From VGBV01 sp963813725 (GTDB taxonomy: Bacteria; Actinomycetota; Thermoleophilia; Solirubrobacterales; 70-9): a DNA stretch of 51,390 nucleotides. Under the pieces are notes generated by a model. That model made no database searches. It was not told the origin of the DNA and worked only from the letters and a program-made list of their open reading frames with translations. The stretch covers positions 1 to 51,390 of the forward strand of contig CAWFAI010000002.1 in NCBI GenBank assembly GCA_963813725.1, in the 5' to 3' direction. The position numbers and the translations under genes are program-made. Shown one piece after another: positions 14,466 through 23,787 of this stretch. Each line of letters opens with the position of its first letter. Positions within the stretch are counted from its first letter, which is position 1.

Positions 14466-17359
14466 TCAGCCGCAGCCGGTGTTGTTGCCGCACGAAGAGC
14501 ACGTGTAGCAACTGCCGGTGCGCTGCATCATGCCGCCGCACTGGTCGCAGGCGGGGCCCAGCTCCAGGTCGGCGCCCATCTTGGCCGGGATCACCGGCGG
14601 GGTGTCGGTCAGGGCCGAGGTGGCGGGCTTCGCCGCCGCGCCCGGGTTGTCCGAGCCGCCCGCGTCGCCGCCGGCCTCGGTGGCCTTGGCCTCGCCGTTC
14701 GCGTGCCCGTTGCCGGAGTGGCCGTTGCCGTTCTTCCCTCGCCGTTCGCGGCGTCGGCCTCACCGCCGCCGTTGCTGTCGCCGGTCGGCAGGGCGAGCTG
14801 CGCGTCCTTCCGGGCGCGGACCTCGTCGGTCATGATCCCGAGCTGCTCGAGGTAGTCGACGTCGTCGATGAAGCGGCTGGCGAGCCAGCGCATGATGTAG
14901 TCGGGCAGCGACTTGGCGAACGGGATCTCGGGGTTGCGGGTGATGCCCTCGGGCTCGAAGCGCATGTAGCTGAACTTCTTCACGAAGTCCTCGAGCGGCA
15001 CGCCGTACTGCAGGCCGATCGAGATCGCGGTCGCGAAGGCGTTCATCAGGCCCTTGATCGTCGAGCCCTCCTTGCCGATGTCGGTGAGGAAGATCTCGCC
15101 GAGCGAGCCGTCCTCGTACTTGCCGGCGGTGATGTAGCCCTCCTGCATGCCGAGCGAGAACTTGTGCGTGATCGACTCGCGCTCGCGCGGCATCTTCTTG
15201 CGCTCGCGGGGGATCTCGACGATGCCGGACTCGGCAGCCGTGGACTCGTCCTTCTTGTCGCCGGCGTCGGTCTTCAGCGCCTGCGCGGTCTTGGAGCCGT
15301 CGCGGTAGATCGCGAGCGCCTTCAGGCCCTTGCCCCAGCCGTCGATGTAGGCGTCGGCGATGTCGGCGACGCTCGCCGACTCGGGCAGGTTGACCGTCTT
15401 CGAGATCGCGCCCGAGAGGAACGGCTGGGCCGCGGCCATCATGTCGATGTGGCCGGTGTGGCTGATCGAGCGCTCGCCCACCGCCACGTCGAACACCGGC
15501 AGGTGCTCGTCCTTCAGCCCGGGCGCGCCGACGATCGTGTTGTGCTCGTTGATGTAGGCGTCGATCTGCTCGATCTCGGACTCGCCGTAGCCGAGCGTCT
15601 CGAGCGCCAGGTCGACCGAGCCGTTGACGATCTTCATCTGGCCGCCGCCGACCAGCTCCTTGAACTTGACCAGCGAGAAGTCCGGCTCGATGCCGGTCGT
15701 GTCGCAGTCCATCAGGAAGCTGATGGTCCCGGTCGGGGCGAGCACGGTCGCCTGGGCGTTGCGGTAACCGTGGGTCTCGCCCAGGGCCACCGCCTCGTCC
15801 CATGACACGCGCGCGGCGTGCAGCAGGTTCTCCTCGACCAGCTCGTCGGGGATCTCGTAGGCCGCGTCCTGGTGCATCCGCATCACCTGGTTGTGGGGCT
15901 CGCGGTTGCGCTCGTACTCGTCGTAGGGGCCGATCGCGCCGGCGATCTCGGCCGACTGGCGATAGCCGCGGCCCGTCATCAGCGCCGTGATCGAGGCGGC
16001 GACCGCGCGGCCCTCGTCGGAGTCGTAGGGCATGCCGTCGGCCATCAGCAGCGCGCCGAGGTTGGCGTAGCCCAGGCCGAGCTGGCGGAACGCCCGGGCG
16101 TTCTTCGTGATCTGCTCGGTCGGGTAGCAGGAGAAGCCGACCAGGATCTCCTGGGCGAGGAAGACGATGTCCACCGCGTGGACGAAGTCCTCGACGTTGA
16201 AGCTCCCGTCCTCGTTGCGGAACTTCATCAGGTTGAGCGAGGCCAGGTTGCAGGCCGAGTCGTCGACGTGCATGTACTCGGAGCACGGGTTCGAGGCGTT
16301 GATCCGTCCCGACTCGGGGCAGGTGTGCCAGCGGTTGATGATCGAGTCGTACTGGACGCCCGGGTCCGCGCACTGCCAGGCGGCGTCGGCGATCTGGTTC
16401 ATCAGCTCGCGCGCCTTCACGGTCTTGACGGGCTCGCCGTCGACGCGGCCGACCAGGTCCCAGTCGGCGTCGTCGGCGACCGCCTGCATGAACTCGTCGG
16501 TCACCCGCACGCTGTTGTTGGCGTTCTGGAACTGGACCGAGGCGAAGGCCTCGGAGTCCAGGCGCATGTCGAAGTCGGCGGCCTTCAGGGCAGCGGCCTT
16601 CTTCTCCTCGTCGGCCTTGCACCAGATGAACTTCTCGATGTCGGGGTGGTCGACGTCGAGCACGACCATCTTCGCCGCGCGGCGGGTGCCGCCGCCGGAC
16701 TTGATCGCGCCCGCCCAGGAGTCGGCGCCGCGCATGAAGCTGACCGGGCCGGAGGCGATCCCGCCCTTGGAGAGGGGCTCCATCGAGCCGCGGATCTTCG
16801 AGAGGTTGATGCCCGAGCCCGATCCGCCCTTGAAGATGATGCCCTCCTTGGTGTTCCAGGAGAGGATCGAGTCCATGTCGTCCTCGACGCTGAGGATGAA
16901 GCAGGCCGAGGCCTGCTCGGAGCCGGGCTGCTTCCAGCCGACGTTGAACCAGACGGGGCTGTTGAAGGCGGCCTTCTGGTTGACCAGGATCGAGGTCAGC
17001 TCGGCCTCGAAGGCGTCGCCGTCGGCCTCGGTCGCGAAGTAGCCGGCCTCGCGGCCGGCCTCGGCGATGCGGCCGGCGACGCGGGAGACCATCTGCTTGA
17101 CCGAGGTCTCGCGCTCGGGCGATCCGGGCTGGCCGCGGAAGTACTTCTGGGCGACGATGTTGGTCGCGTTCTGGGTCCAGGTCTTGGGGAACTCGACGCC
17201 GCGCTGCTCGAAGGCGGGGTCGGCGGGATCGCCGATGATCGCGTCGCGGAGCTCCCACTCGAGCTCGTCATAGGGGTGGGTGCCCTCGGTGGTGAACCGG
17301 CGTTCGATGGCAAGGCCCTGCTCGCTCGTCCTCGCTGACTTCGACGTGGCCCTGGCCAT
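14466..17359 (-). CDS. nrdJ: Vitamin B12-dependent (class II) ribonucleotide reductase (one frameshift)
   Basis: About 965 residues when a frameshift near 14736 (read GAGGG-AAGAAC) is repaired. Class II motifs include SACFILSVEDDM (first active-site cysteine), GGSGSGINLSKIRG, NPCSEYMHVDDSACNLASLN (finger-loop Asn/Cys/Glu and partner Cys), and APTGTISFLMDCDT. Beyond the break the other frame gives the C-terminal CDQCGGMMQRTGSCYTCSSC, the cysteine tail that re-reduces the active site in NrdJ. It converts ribonucleotides to deoxyribonucleotides using adenosylcobalamin. The ATG at 17359 overlaps the TGA of nrdR (TGATG), so the two are translationally coupled. Without repair the ORF ends early at 14609. 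Confidence 0.95.
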
Positions 17360-17877
17360 CACTGGTCTCCTCTCGCTTGCTCTCTCTTAGGGGTGGGCCG
17401 TGGAGCATCCTCTTCGTCCCGGACAGAAACCGCCACCTCGGATCGTCCGTATTTGCGGGGATTTCCCAGGTCCGTCGGGATCTCCCCCGGCAGCGTTCCC
17501 GCAAACTGCAGAAAGGCTCCCCGGTCGAGCGGCTGCAGCCCGGCCAGACAGAGCTCGCCGATCCGAGCGGCGCTGAGCTCGCCGCCGGCCGCGTGCAACT
17601 CGCGCCGCACCCCCTCGACGATCGCCTCGATCGCCCTCGGATCCACGTCGCGCTTGTGGCAGGCCCGCAGCAGCGCCGCCCGCAGCTTGGCCTGATCGAA
17701 ACGCTGGCGCTCGCCGCCGCGCTTGCGGACCCAGGCCGCCTCGGGCTCGGCCCGCTCGAAGGTCGTGAAGCGCTCCCCGCAGGCCGGGCAGCTGCGGCGC
17801 CGGCGCACGGCGGCGCCGCCGTCGGCGCGGCGGGTCTCGAGCGTCCGGGTCTGCTGACCGCAAGCGGGGCAATCCAT
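17359..17877 (-). CDS. nrdR: Transcriptional repressor NrdR
   Basis: 172 residues. The N-terminal zinc ribbon MDCPACGQQT...RRRRSCPACGERFTTFER contains the two CxxC pairs and the basic DNA-binding RRRR; it is followed by an ATP-cone (VRKRGGERQRFDQAKLRAAL). NrdR senses ATP/dATP and represses ribonucleotide reductase genes. Here it is the first gene of an operon with nrdJ and has a matching NrdR box 48 bp upstream, so it should regulate its own operon. The C-terminal 20 residues are a charged extension. Confidence 0.95.
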   Translation of the reverse strand: MDCPACGQQTRTLETRRADGGAAVRRRRSCPACGERFTTFERAEPEAAWVRKRGGERQRFDQAKLRAALLRACHKRDVDPRAIEAIVEGVRRELHAAGGELSAARIGELCLAGLQPLDRGAFLQFAGTLPGEIPTDLGNPRKYGRSEVAVSVRDEEDAPRPTPKREQARGDQ

Positions 17878-17924
17878 CGGCCCCTAAGTCTACTAGGAGC
17901 AGGGGCTGGAAGCTCACTGCTAGA

Positions 17925-17940
17925 ACGCTATATCTAGCGT
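17925..17940. promoter_or_regulatory. NrdR box
   Basis: ACGCTATATCTAGCGT agrees with the NrdR consensus acaCwAtATaTwGtgt at 13 of 16 positions and is a near-perfect palindrome. It lies in the only A+T-rich patch upstream of nrdR. NrdR boxes usually come in pairs; I could not find a convincing second box at the expected spacing. Confidence 0.75.
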
Positions 17941-17977
17941 CACAGGCGGGGAAATTTCGTGCGCGACGCGACCGGCG

Positions 17978-18548
17978 TCAGTCGTCCTCGCCCGGCAGCT
18001 TCCCGGCCTCCTTCATCTCCCGGATCTCCTTGCGGCCGGTCTCGGGGTCCACGCCGAACTCGTCGGCGTAGTCCCTCGTGCAGCTTCGTCCAGCGCTCCT
18101 CGTCGAAGCCGGCGGAGTCAGCCCCGGCGAGCCGCGCCTCGAGGTCGTCGAAGCAGAGCTGCCAACCGGCCGCGGTCTTGGCGGTCTCCTCGCGGGGCAG
18201 GGCGTGGGTGAAGACGAGCCGGGTGCCGTCGCCGTCGGGCTCGAGCTCGAAGCGGAGCGTCTGATCGCCCCAGGTGTAGGCCAGGACCCGCGGCCGCTCG
18301 CTCTCCAGCACCTCGCCGGCCTCGGTCGGGGCCTCGTCGTTGCGGAAGGGAAAGCTGAGCTCAGCCCCGGCCGAGCCGAGGTCGCCCTCGATGTCGGCCG
18401 GGAACCACGCTTTGAGATCGCCGGGGTCGGTGATCGCCTTCCAGACCCGCTCGGGCGGATGCGCGAGCCGGCGCTCGAAGCGGACCGCGTCGCGGCCGTC
18501 GAGCTGGGTCAGGGTTCCGTCGCGTTCGGGGCTCTGCTGGGAGGTCAT
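17978..18548 (-). CDS. SRPBCC/AHSA1-domain protein (one frameshift)
   Basis: Starts MTSQQSPERDGTL at 18548. VRFERRLAHPPERVWKAITD, LKAWFPADIEG and WQLCFDDLEARLAG are the AHSA1/Bet v1-like landmarks. Near 18074 one extra G breaks the frame; the other frame continues DYADEFGVDPETGRKEIREM and stops at 17978, giving about 190 residues. The ATG overlaps the stop of the ArsR gene (ATGA). ArsR-AHSA1 pairs of this kind are common in actinobacteria; the ligand bound by the hydrophobic cavity is unknown. Confidence 0.85.
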
Positions 18549-18874
18549 CTCGTCCTCCTCATCGGGTCGGTGGTCAAGGTGCTGCTCCAGAGCTCGTCGA
18601 GGCGGCCTGGTCCAGAGCCTGCGGTAGGGCTCAAGCCACTGGTCGATCTCGCTCAGCGGGCCCGGGGTGGACGGCGTAGATGCGCCGCTGGGCCTCGCCG
18701 CGGACCGTGACCAGGCCCGCCTCGCGCAGCACCCGAAGGTGCTTGGAGACGCCGGGCTGGCTCAGCTTCAACCGCCGGACCAGCTCGCCGACCGAGCTCT
18801 CGCCCTCCAGCAGCAGGTCGAGGATCCGCCGTCGTGAGGGCTCGGCGAGCACGTCGAAGGTGGTGCGCCGTCAT
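18545..18874 (-). CDS. ArsR-family regulator (several frameshifts)
   Basis: The core LAEPSRRRILDLLLEGESSV, GELVRRLKLSQPGVSKHLRV and LREAGLVTVRGEAQRRIYAV is an ArsR winged helix without the metal-binding ELCVCDL motif. The usual start (MTA...TTFDVLAEPS) is reached from ATG 18874 only by dropping one base near 18865. At the 3' end PLSEIDQWLEPYRRLW and then RLDEL/EQHLDH appear in successive other frames. With repairs it would end at the TGA overlapping the next ATG (18545). The uninterrupted piece is 18631-18852. It probably represses itself and the SRPBCC gene through the palindrome at 18884-18911. Confidence 0.8.
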
Positions 18875-18883
18875 CGCCGGCGA

Positions 18884-18911
18884 GTGTACATTACCGTCGG
18901 GTTATATACAC
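18884..18911. promoter_or_regulatory. 28-bp palindrome upstream of the ArsR-like gene
   Basis: GTGTACATTAC (18884-18894) and GTTATATACAC (18901-18911) form an inverted repeat with 9 of 11 matching pairs and a 6-bp spacer. It is the A+T-rich stretch just before the ArsR start and just after the SDR stop, so it is the best candidate for the ArsR operator and promoter. Confidence 0.6.
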
Positions 18912-18922
18912 CGCGAAGACAC

Positions 18923-19734
18923 TCAGGAATCGCTCGCAGAGGCAGGGCGCCGCCACCCGGTCCGGGTGACGAGCGCCCGCGTCGAGCGGGGGAAGTGCCG
19001 CGCCGAGAACTCGAAGATCGCGGTCCTGCGGGGGATGTGAACGACGCGGCGCCCGCGCTCGGCGCCGGCGATCGCCCGGCCGCGACGTGCTCCGGGGTGG
19101 CCGTGCCGAGCACGCGCCCGATCCTCGGCACGCGTTCGCGCGACCCGGGGTTGTTGTCGAAGTAGGGCGAGTCCACCTCTGCCGGGACGATCAGGGTGAC
19201 CTCGACCCCCGTCCCCCGCAGATCCTCGCGCAGGTGCTCGGTGTGGGCGCGCATCGCCCAGCGCGCGGTGCCGTAGCCGTTGGCGCCGGGGAAGTAGAAG
19301 TAGGCGGCGGCGGAGGTCATGTTCACGATCTGGCCGGAGCCGCGCTCGATCATCGCGGGGACCAGAGCGCGGGTCAGCTCGAAGGCGGCCAGATACGGCA
19401 GGTCCATCTGGCGCCCGGCCTCGCCGAGCTCGTTCTCGTCCACGGCGCGCCAGCGCCCAGCGCCCGCGTTGTTGATGAGCACGTCGGGGACGTTGCCTGC
19501 CCGGGCCAACTCGCCCGCCAGCGCCGCCACCTCCTCGGCGTCGGCGAGGTCGGCCGGGCGCACGCTCACCTCGCTCCCACCCGCGCGCAGCTCGCCCGCC
19601 AGCGCCTCGAGCTTCTCGCGCCCGCGCGCGACCAGCACCAGCTCGGCTCCGCGCGCGGCCGCCGCGCGGGCGAGCTCGGCGCCGATGCCGCTCGAGGCGC
19701 CTGTGACGAGCGCCACACGTCCGCGTAACTTCAT
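18923..19734 (-). CDS. Short-chain dehydrogenase/reductase (one frameshift)
   Basis: ATG 19734. VALVTGASSGIGAELA is the NAD(P)-binding loop, LINNAGAG the NNAG motif and NMTSAAAYFYF the catalytic serine region. The active-site Tyr is in NGYGTARWAM, where the usual YxxxK reads YxxxR. A frameshift near 19075 separates ATPEHVAA from the real C-terminus (AIAGAERGRRVVHIPRRTAI), which ends at 18923. The repaired protein is about 270 residues. The arrangement with its neighbours is convergent or divergent, so it is probably transcribed alone. The substrate is unknown. Confidence 0.85.
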
Positions 19735-19760
19735 GCGGGGGCGAGGCTATCTTGTGCGCG

Positions 19761-20606
19761 GTGACCGCCGACCGGGCACACCACGGGCAGGACCCGCTCG
19801 AGGGAGCGCGCGACGCCACCAGCGAGGCGCTCGACGCGGCCCGCGACCGCGCCGAGTCCGCGCGCGAGGCCGCCGGCGAGCGGATCGACGCCACCCGCGA
19901 CGCCGCCGGCCGCCAGCTTCGCGACGCTCGCGAGGGAGTCGCCGACGCCGCGATCGGGGTCGCCCAGAAGCTGTCCAAGCCCCGCCTGCGCGGCGTCTCG
20001 CACCAGTGGGCCTTCTTCGTCTCGCTCATCACCGGCGCCGCGCTGATCGTCGCCGCGCAGGGCGGCCGCGAGGTGGTGGCCGCCTCCATATATGCGTTCT
20101 CGCTCTCCGCGCTGCTCGGCACCAGCGCGCTCTATCACCGCGTGACCTGGAACGACGGGCAGCGCCGCTGGATGCGCCGGCTGGACCACACGATGATCTT
20201 CGTGCTGATCGCCGGCACCTACACCCCCTTCGCGCTGCTGGTGATGGAGGGGACGCTGGCCGAGGTCGTTCTGGTCGGCGTCTGGGCGCTGGCGGTCGGC
20301 GGGGCGATCCTCAACCTCGCCTGGTGGGACGCGCCGAAGTGGTTCACCTCGCTCGTCTACATCTCGACGGGATGGGTGGCGATCGTCGCGCTGCCCCAGC
20401 TCTGGGAGGCGATGGGGCCGGTCGGCGTCGGCCTGATCGCGCTCGGCGGCCTCCTATATACAGCGGGCGCGGTCGTCTACGCGACCAAGCGGCCGGACCC
20501 GAGCCCCGAGGTCTTCGGCTACCACGAGATCTTCCACCTGTTCGTGATCGCCGCCGCCGCCGTCCAGTACGCCGCGATCGCGATCTACGCGCTGCCCGAG
20601 GGCTAG
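19761..20606 (+). CDS. Hemolysin III / TrhA-type PAQR membrane protein with N-terminal helical extension
   Basis: 281 residues from GTG 19761 (an upstream TTG is possible). The C-terminal 205 residues contain seven spans with SALLGTSALYHRVTW, RLDHTMIFVLIAGTYTPF and the late FGYHEIFHLFVIAAA: the conserved Ser, Asp and His residues of the PAQR/HlyIII superfamily that bind zinc. Ahead of this is an unusual stretch (residues 10-65) of repeating Ala/Arg/Asp/Glu units such as DAARDRAESAREAAG, which should form a long amphipathic helix like apolipoproteins. TrhA homologues affect membrane-energy and lipid balance; any haemolytic role is doubtful. Confidence 0.88.
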   Translation: MTADRAHHGQDPLEGARDATSEALDAARDRAESAREAAGERIDATRDAAGRQLRDAREGVADAAIGVAQKLSKPRLRGVSHQWAFFVSLITGAALIVAAQGGREVVAASIYAFSLSALLGTSALYHRVTWNDGQRRWMRRLDHTMIFVLIAGTYTPFALLVMEGTLAEVVLVGVWALAVGGAILNLAWWDAPKWFTSLVYISTGWVAIVALPQLWEAMGPVGVGLIALGGLLYTAGAVVYATKRPDPSPEVFGYHEIFHLFVIAAAAVQYAAIAIYALPEG

Positions 20607-20665
20607 CCGCGCGGCCAGCCGGGTAGGGGCAACCGGATGCCGCCCACCCGCGTATCCCAGAAGCG

Positions 20666-22066
20666 ATGACCGCGATGGTCTGGTTCCGCCGCGACCTGCG
20701 GCTGCGCGACAACCCCGCCCTGCGGGCGGCGCTGGACGGCCATGACCGCGTCGTGCCAGCCTTCTGCTTCGACGAGCGCCTGCTCGGGGGCCGCCACGCC
20801 TCGGGCCCGCGCACCCAGTTCCTGCTCGAGTGCCTGGAGGAGCTGCGCGCGGGGATCGCCGAGCGGGGAGGGCGGCTGTTCGTGCGCAGCGGGCGTCCCG
20901 AGCGCGAGCTGGTGGCGCTGGCGCGTGAGGCCGGCTGCGATCAGGTCCACTTCGCCTACGACGTGAGCCCGTTCGCCCGCCGCCGCGGGGAGCGAGTCGC
21001 CCGCGCCCTGCGCGAGGCCGGGATCGAGCCCGTCGCCCACGAGGGGCTGAACGCCGTCGACGTGCGCCAGATCCGCACCCAGGGCGGAAAGCCGTACACG
21101 GTCTTCTCCCCGTTCCATCGCAACTGGCTCGGGATCGACCGACGGGCGACCCAGCAGGCGCCCCGGGAGATTCCCGTGCCGTCCGGCCCCGCGGCGGGTC
21201 GGCTGCCGAAGCTCGCCGACCTCGGGCTGGAGCAGGAGGTCTCCGAGCCGGCACGCGGGGGCGAGTCCGCCGCCCGCTCGCGCCTGGACGCCTTCCTCGC
21301 CGGGGACGTCCAGCGCTACGCGGACAACCACGACGCGCTCGGCGCCGACCGCACCTCGCGGCTGTCGCCCTACCTGCACTTCGGCTGCGTCACCCCGCGG
21401 CAGATCGAGGAGCGGCTGCCGCGCGGGAAGGGGGCCGAGGCCTTCCGTCGCCAGCTCTGCTGGCGCGACTTCCACCACCACGTCCTCTTTCACTTTCCCC
21501 GGAACGCCCGCTCGGAGTTCCAGGACCGCTACCGCGGCAACCTCCGCTGGAGCCGCTCGCAGCGCGCGTTCGACGCCTGGCGCGAGGGGCGGACCGGCTT
21601 CCCCCTGGTGGACGCGGGGATGCGCCAGCTCCGCCGCGAGGGCTGGATGCACAACCGCGCGCGCCTGGTCGTGGGCTCCTTCCTGACCAAGGACCTCGGC
21701 ATCGACTGGCGCTGGGGCGAGCGCCACTTCATGCGCCTGCTGCTGGACGGGGACGAGGCCAACAACAACGGCAACTGGCAATGGATCGCCTCGGTCGGCA
21801 CCGACCCGCAGCCCCCCTTCCGCCGCATCTACAACCCCGCCCGCCACCAGGAGCGCTACGACCCGGATGGCGTCTACGTTCGGCGGTATGTGCCGGAGCT
21901 CGAGCGGGTTCCCGATCAGCACCTGAGCGAGCCCTGGAGGATGCCCGAGGAGGTCCAGCGCCGGGCCGGCTGCGTGATCGGCGCCGACTACCCCGAGCCG
22001 ATCGTCGAGCACGCCGAGGCCCGCCAGGAGGCGCTGGCGCGATACCGAGAGGCCACCTCCGGCTAG
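20666..22066 (+). CDS. phr: Deoxyribodipyrimidine photolyase (class I)
   Basis: 466 residues, full length. The N-terminal alpha/beta domain begins MVWFRRDLRLRDNPAL. The FAD domain has SRLSPYLHFGCVTPRQ, WRDFHHHVLFHFP, DAGMRQLRREGWMHNRARL and DEANNNGNWQWIASVGTD, all class I photolyase motifs. It repairs UV-induced pyrimidine dimers with blue light. GREEGWMHNR-type residues and the conserved tryptophans of the electron-transfer chain are present. A cryptochrome cannot be excluded, but the motif set favours a CPD photolyase. Confidence 0.95.
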   Translation: MTAMVWFRRDLRLRDNPALRAALDGHDRVVPAFCFDERLLGGRHASGPRTQFLLECLEELRAGIAERGGRLFVRSGRPERELVALAREAGCDQVHFAYDVSPFARRRGERVARALREAGIEPVAHEGLNAVDVRQIRTQGGKPYTVFSPFHRNWLGIDRRATQQAPREIPVPSGPAAGRLPKLADLGLEQEVSEPARGGESAARSRLDAFLAGDVQRYADNHDALGADRTSRLSPYLHFGCVTPRQIEERLPRGKGAEAFRRQLCWRDFHHHVLFHFPRNARSEFQDRYRGNLRWSRSQRAFDAWREGRTGFPLVDAGMRQLRREGWMHNRARLVVGSFLTKDLGIDWRWGERHFMRLLLDGDEANNNGNWQWIASVGTDPQPPFRRIYNPARHQERYDPDGVYVRRYVPELERVPDQHLSEPWRMPEEVQRRAGCVIGADYPEPIVEHAEARQEALARYREATSG

Positions 22067-22079
22067 CCTGCGCGGCTCC

Positions 22080-22997
22080 GTGGCCGCGATCGAGATCCAA
22101 GGGATAAGCAAGCGCTTCGGCTCGGTGCGCGCCGTTTACGACCTCTCCTTCGAGGTGGAGGCCGGGCGCGTGACGGGCTTCCTCGGCCCCAACGGGGCCG
22201 GCAAGAGCACGACGATCCGGATGCTGCTGGGTCTGGTCCACCCGAACGCCGGCCGCGGCACCTTCGACGGGCGGGAGTACGGGGACCTGGAGCACCCGAG
22301 CGGTCACGTCGGGGCGGTGCTCGAGGACGCGAGCTTCCACCCCGGCCGCAGCGGGCGCAACCACCTGCGCATCCTGGCCGCGGCCGGCGATCACCCGTCG
22401 CGCGCGGGTCGAGGAGGTGCTGGAGCTGACCGGGATCGCCGACGCCGGCAACCGGCGCGTCAAGGGCTACTCGATGGGCATGCGCCAGCGACTGGCGATC
22501 GCCGCGGCGCTGCTGGGCGACCCCGAGGTGCTGATCCTCGACGAGCCGGCCAACGGCCTGGACCCTCCCGGCATCCGCTGGATGCGCGACCTGCTGCGCT
22601 CGGAGGCCGCCAAGGGCCGCGCGGTCCTGGTCTCCAGCCACCTGCTCTCCGAGGTCTCACAGAGCGTCGACGACATCGTTGTGATCTCGAAGGGCGAGCT
22701 CCGCGCCAGCGGCCCGATCGACCAGGTGGTCGCGGGCGCCGAGGGGGGCGCGATTCGCGTCCGCGCCCCCGACGCGAAGGGGCTCGCCGCCGCCCTGGAC
22801 GCCGCCGGGCTCGCGCACCGCGAGGACCCATCCGGCGCCCTGCTCGTCAGCGGGTCGAGCGGCGAGGCCGTCGGCGCGGCGGCGAACGCAGAAGCAGCGT
22901 CGCGCTCTCGGAGCTGACCGAGGTCTCGCGCTCGCTCGAGGACGTCTTCATGGAGCTCACCGGCGAGAGCGAGTCGGACGAGGAGGAGAAGGAGTGA
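22080..22997 (+). CDS. ABC transporter ATP-binding subunit (two frameshifts)
   Basis: GTG 22080. Walker A is GPNGAGKST, the signature YSMGMRQRL, Walker B VLILDEPANGLDP and the switch histidine is in VSSHLLSE. The frame breaks near 22392 (GGCGATCACCCG) and again near 22890; the middle part is in the next frame and the end (TEVSRSLEDVFMELTGESES) returns to the first. The repaired protein is about 305 residues, the size of CcmA/DrrA-type exporters. Its TGA overlaps the GTG of the permease (GTGA), so both form one operon and one complex. Confidence 0.88.
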   Translation: MAAIEIQGISKRFGSVRAVYDLSFEVEAGRVTGFLGPNGAGKSTTIRMLLGLVHPNAGRGTFDGREYGDLEHPSGHVGAVLEDASFHPGRSGRNHLRILAAAGDHPSRAGRGGAGADRDRRRRQPARQGLLDGHAPATGDRRGAAGRPRGADPRRAGQRPGPSRHPLDARPAALGGRQGPRGPGLQPPALRGLTERRRHRCDLEGRAPRQRPDRPGGRGRRGGRDSRPRPRREGARRRPGRRRARAPRGPIRRPARQRVERRGRRRGGERRSSVALSELTEVSRSLEDVFMELTGESESDEEEKE

Positions 22998-23737
22998 GGG
23001 CGCTGCTGCGATCCGAGCTGATCAAGCTGAGGACGACGCGGACCTTCTACGCGTTGGCGGGGGTCACGATCGCCCTCGCGATCGTGTTCGTGACGCTGTC
23101 GGCCATCCTCAGCGACCCGACCGAGGAGACGGTGGTGAGCGACGTCTTCCTCAGCGACCCGACCAGCCTCTTCATCCTCATCCTCGCGATCGTCGGGATC
23201 ACCGGCGAGTGGCGCCACCGGACGATCACGAGCTCGCTGCTGGCGGCTCCGCTTCGGGTCAGGTTCCTCGCGGCGAAGCTGCTCGCGTTCGCGGCGGCGG
23301 GGGTTCTGCTCTCGCTCGCCGTCTCGGTCGTGGTCGGGGTGATCGGCATGGTGATCCTCGAGGTTCGCGACCAGCCGACCCCGGAGGTCGGCGAGCTGAT
23401 CGAGCAGTTCGCGCGCAACGCCGGCGTCGCCGCCCTGCTCGGGGCGCTGGGCGTCTGCATCGGCGCCCTGATCCGCAACCAGCCGACGGCGATCGTCTTC
23501 GTCCTGATCATGGGTTTCGTGGTCGACACGACTCTGGGGTTCCTGGCGCCCGCCGTCGAGCGGTTCAGCCCGACGGGTGCGCTGCCGAACGCCGTGCAGG
23601 GCCTGGATCCCGACGACGTCGGGATGCCGGACGTCGATTTCCTCGCCGCCGTGCCCGCCCTGGGGCTGGAGCTCGTCTGGATCGCCGTGCTCTTCGCCGC
23701 GGCCGCCGCGCTGCTGCGGGCGCGCGACGTGGAATAG
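22994..23737 (+). CDS. ABC-2 type transporter permease
   Basis: 247 residues starting LLRSELIKLRTTRTFYAL, the typical cytoplasmic start of ABC-2 permeases, followed by about six spans; ITGEWRHRTITSSLLAAPLR is the conserved loop after span two. It pairs with the upstream ATPase. The substrate is unknown; related systems export drugs, lipids or polysaccharides. Confidence 0.9.
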   Translation: MRALLRSELIKLRTTRTFYALAGVTIALAIVFVTLSAILSDPTEETVVSDVFLSDPTSLFILILAIVGITGEWRHRTITSSLLAAPLRVRFLAAKLLAFAAAGVLLSLAVSVVVGVIGMVILEVRDQPTPEVGELIEQFARNAGVAALLGALGVCIGALIRNQPTAIVFVLIMGFVVDTTLGFLAPAVERFSPTGALPNAVQGLDPDDVGMPDVDFLAAVPALGLELVWIAVLFAAAAALLRARDVE

Positions 23738-23787
23738 CCTCGCCTCTCTGCAAGCTTGCCGGCGTCATGGAAGAAAGGAGACGGACG

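Noticed and set aside
15818..17338. Long plus-strand open frame opposite nrdJ
   Set aside because: Low-complexity valine/glycine/aspartate-rich translation with no motif; the opposite strand is clearly nrdJ.
17893..17908. A second NrdR box at the usual spacing
   Set aside because: The sequence there shares too few consensus positions.
19752..19760. TTG 19752 as start of the hemolysin III-like gene
   Set aside because: GTG 19761 is the more common codon and loses only three residues; neither start has a decisive ribosome binding site.
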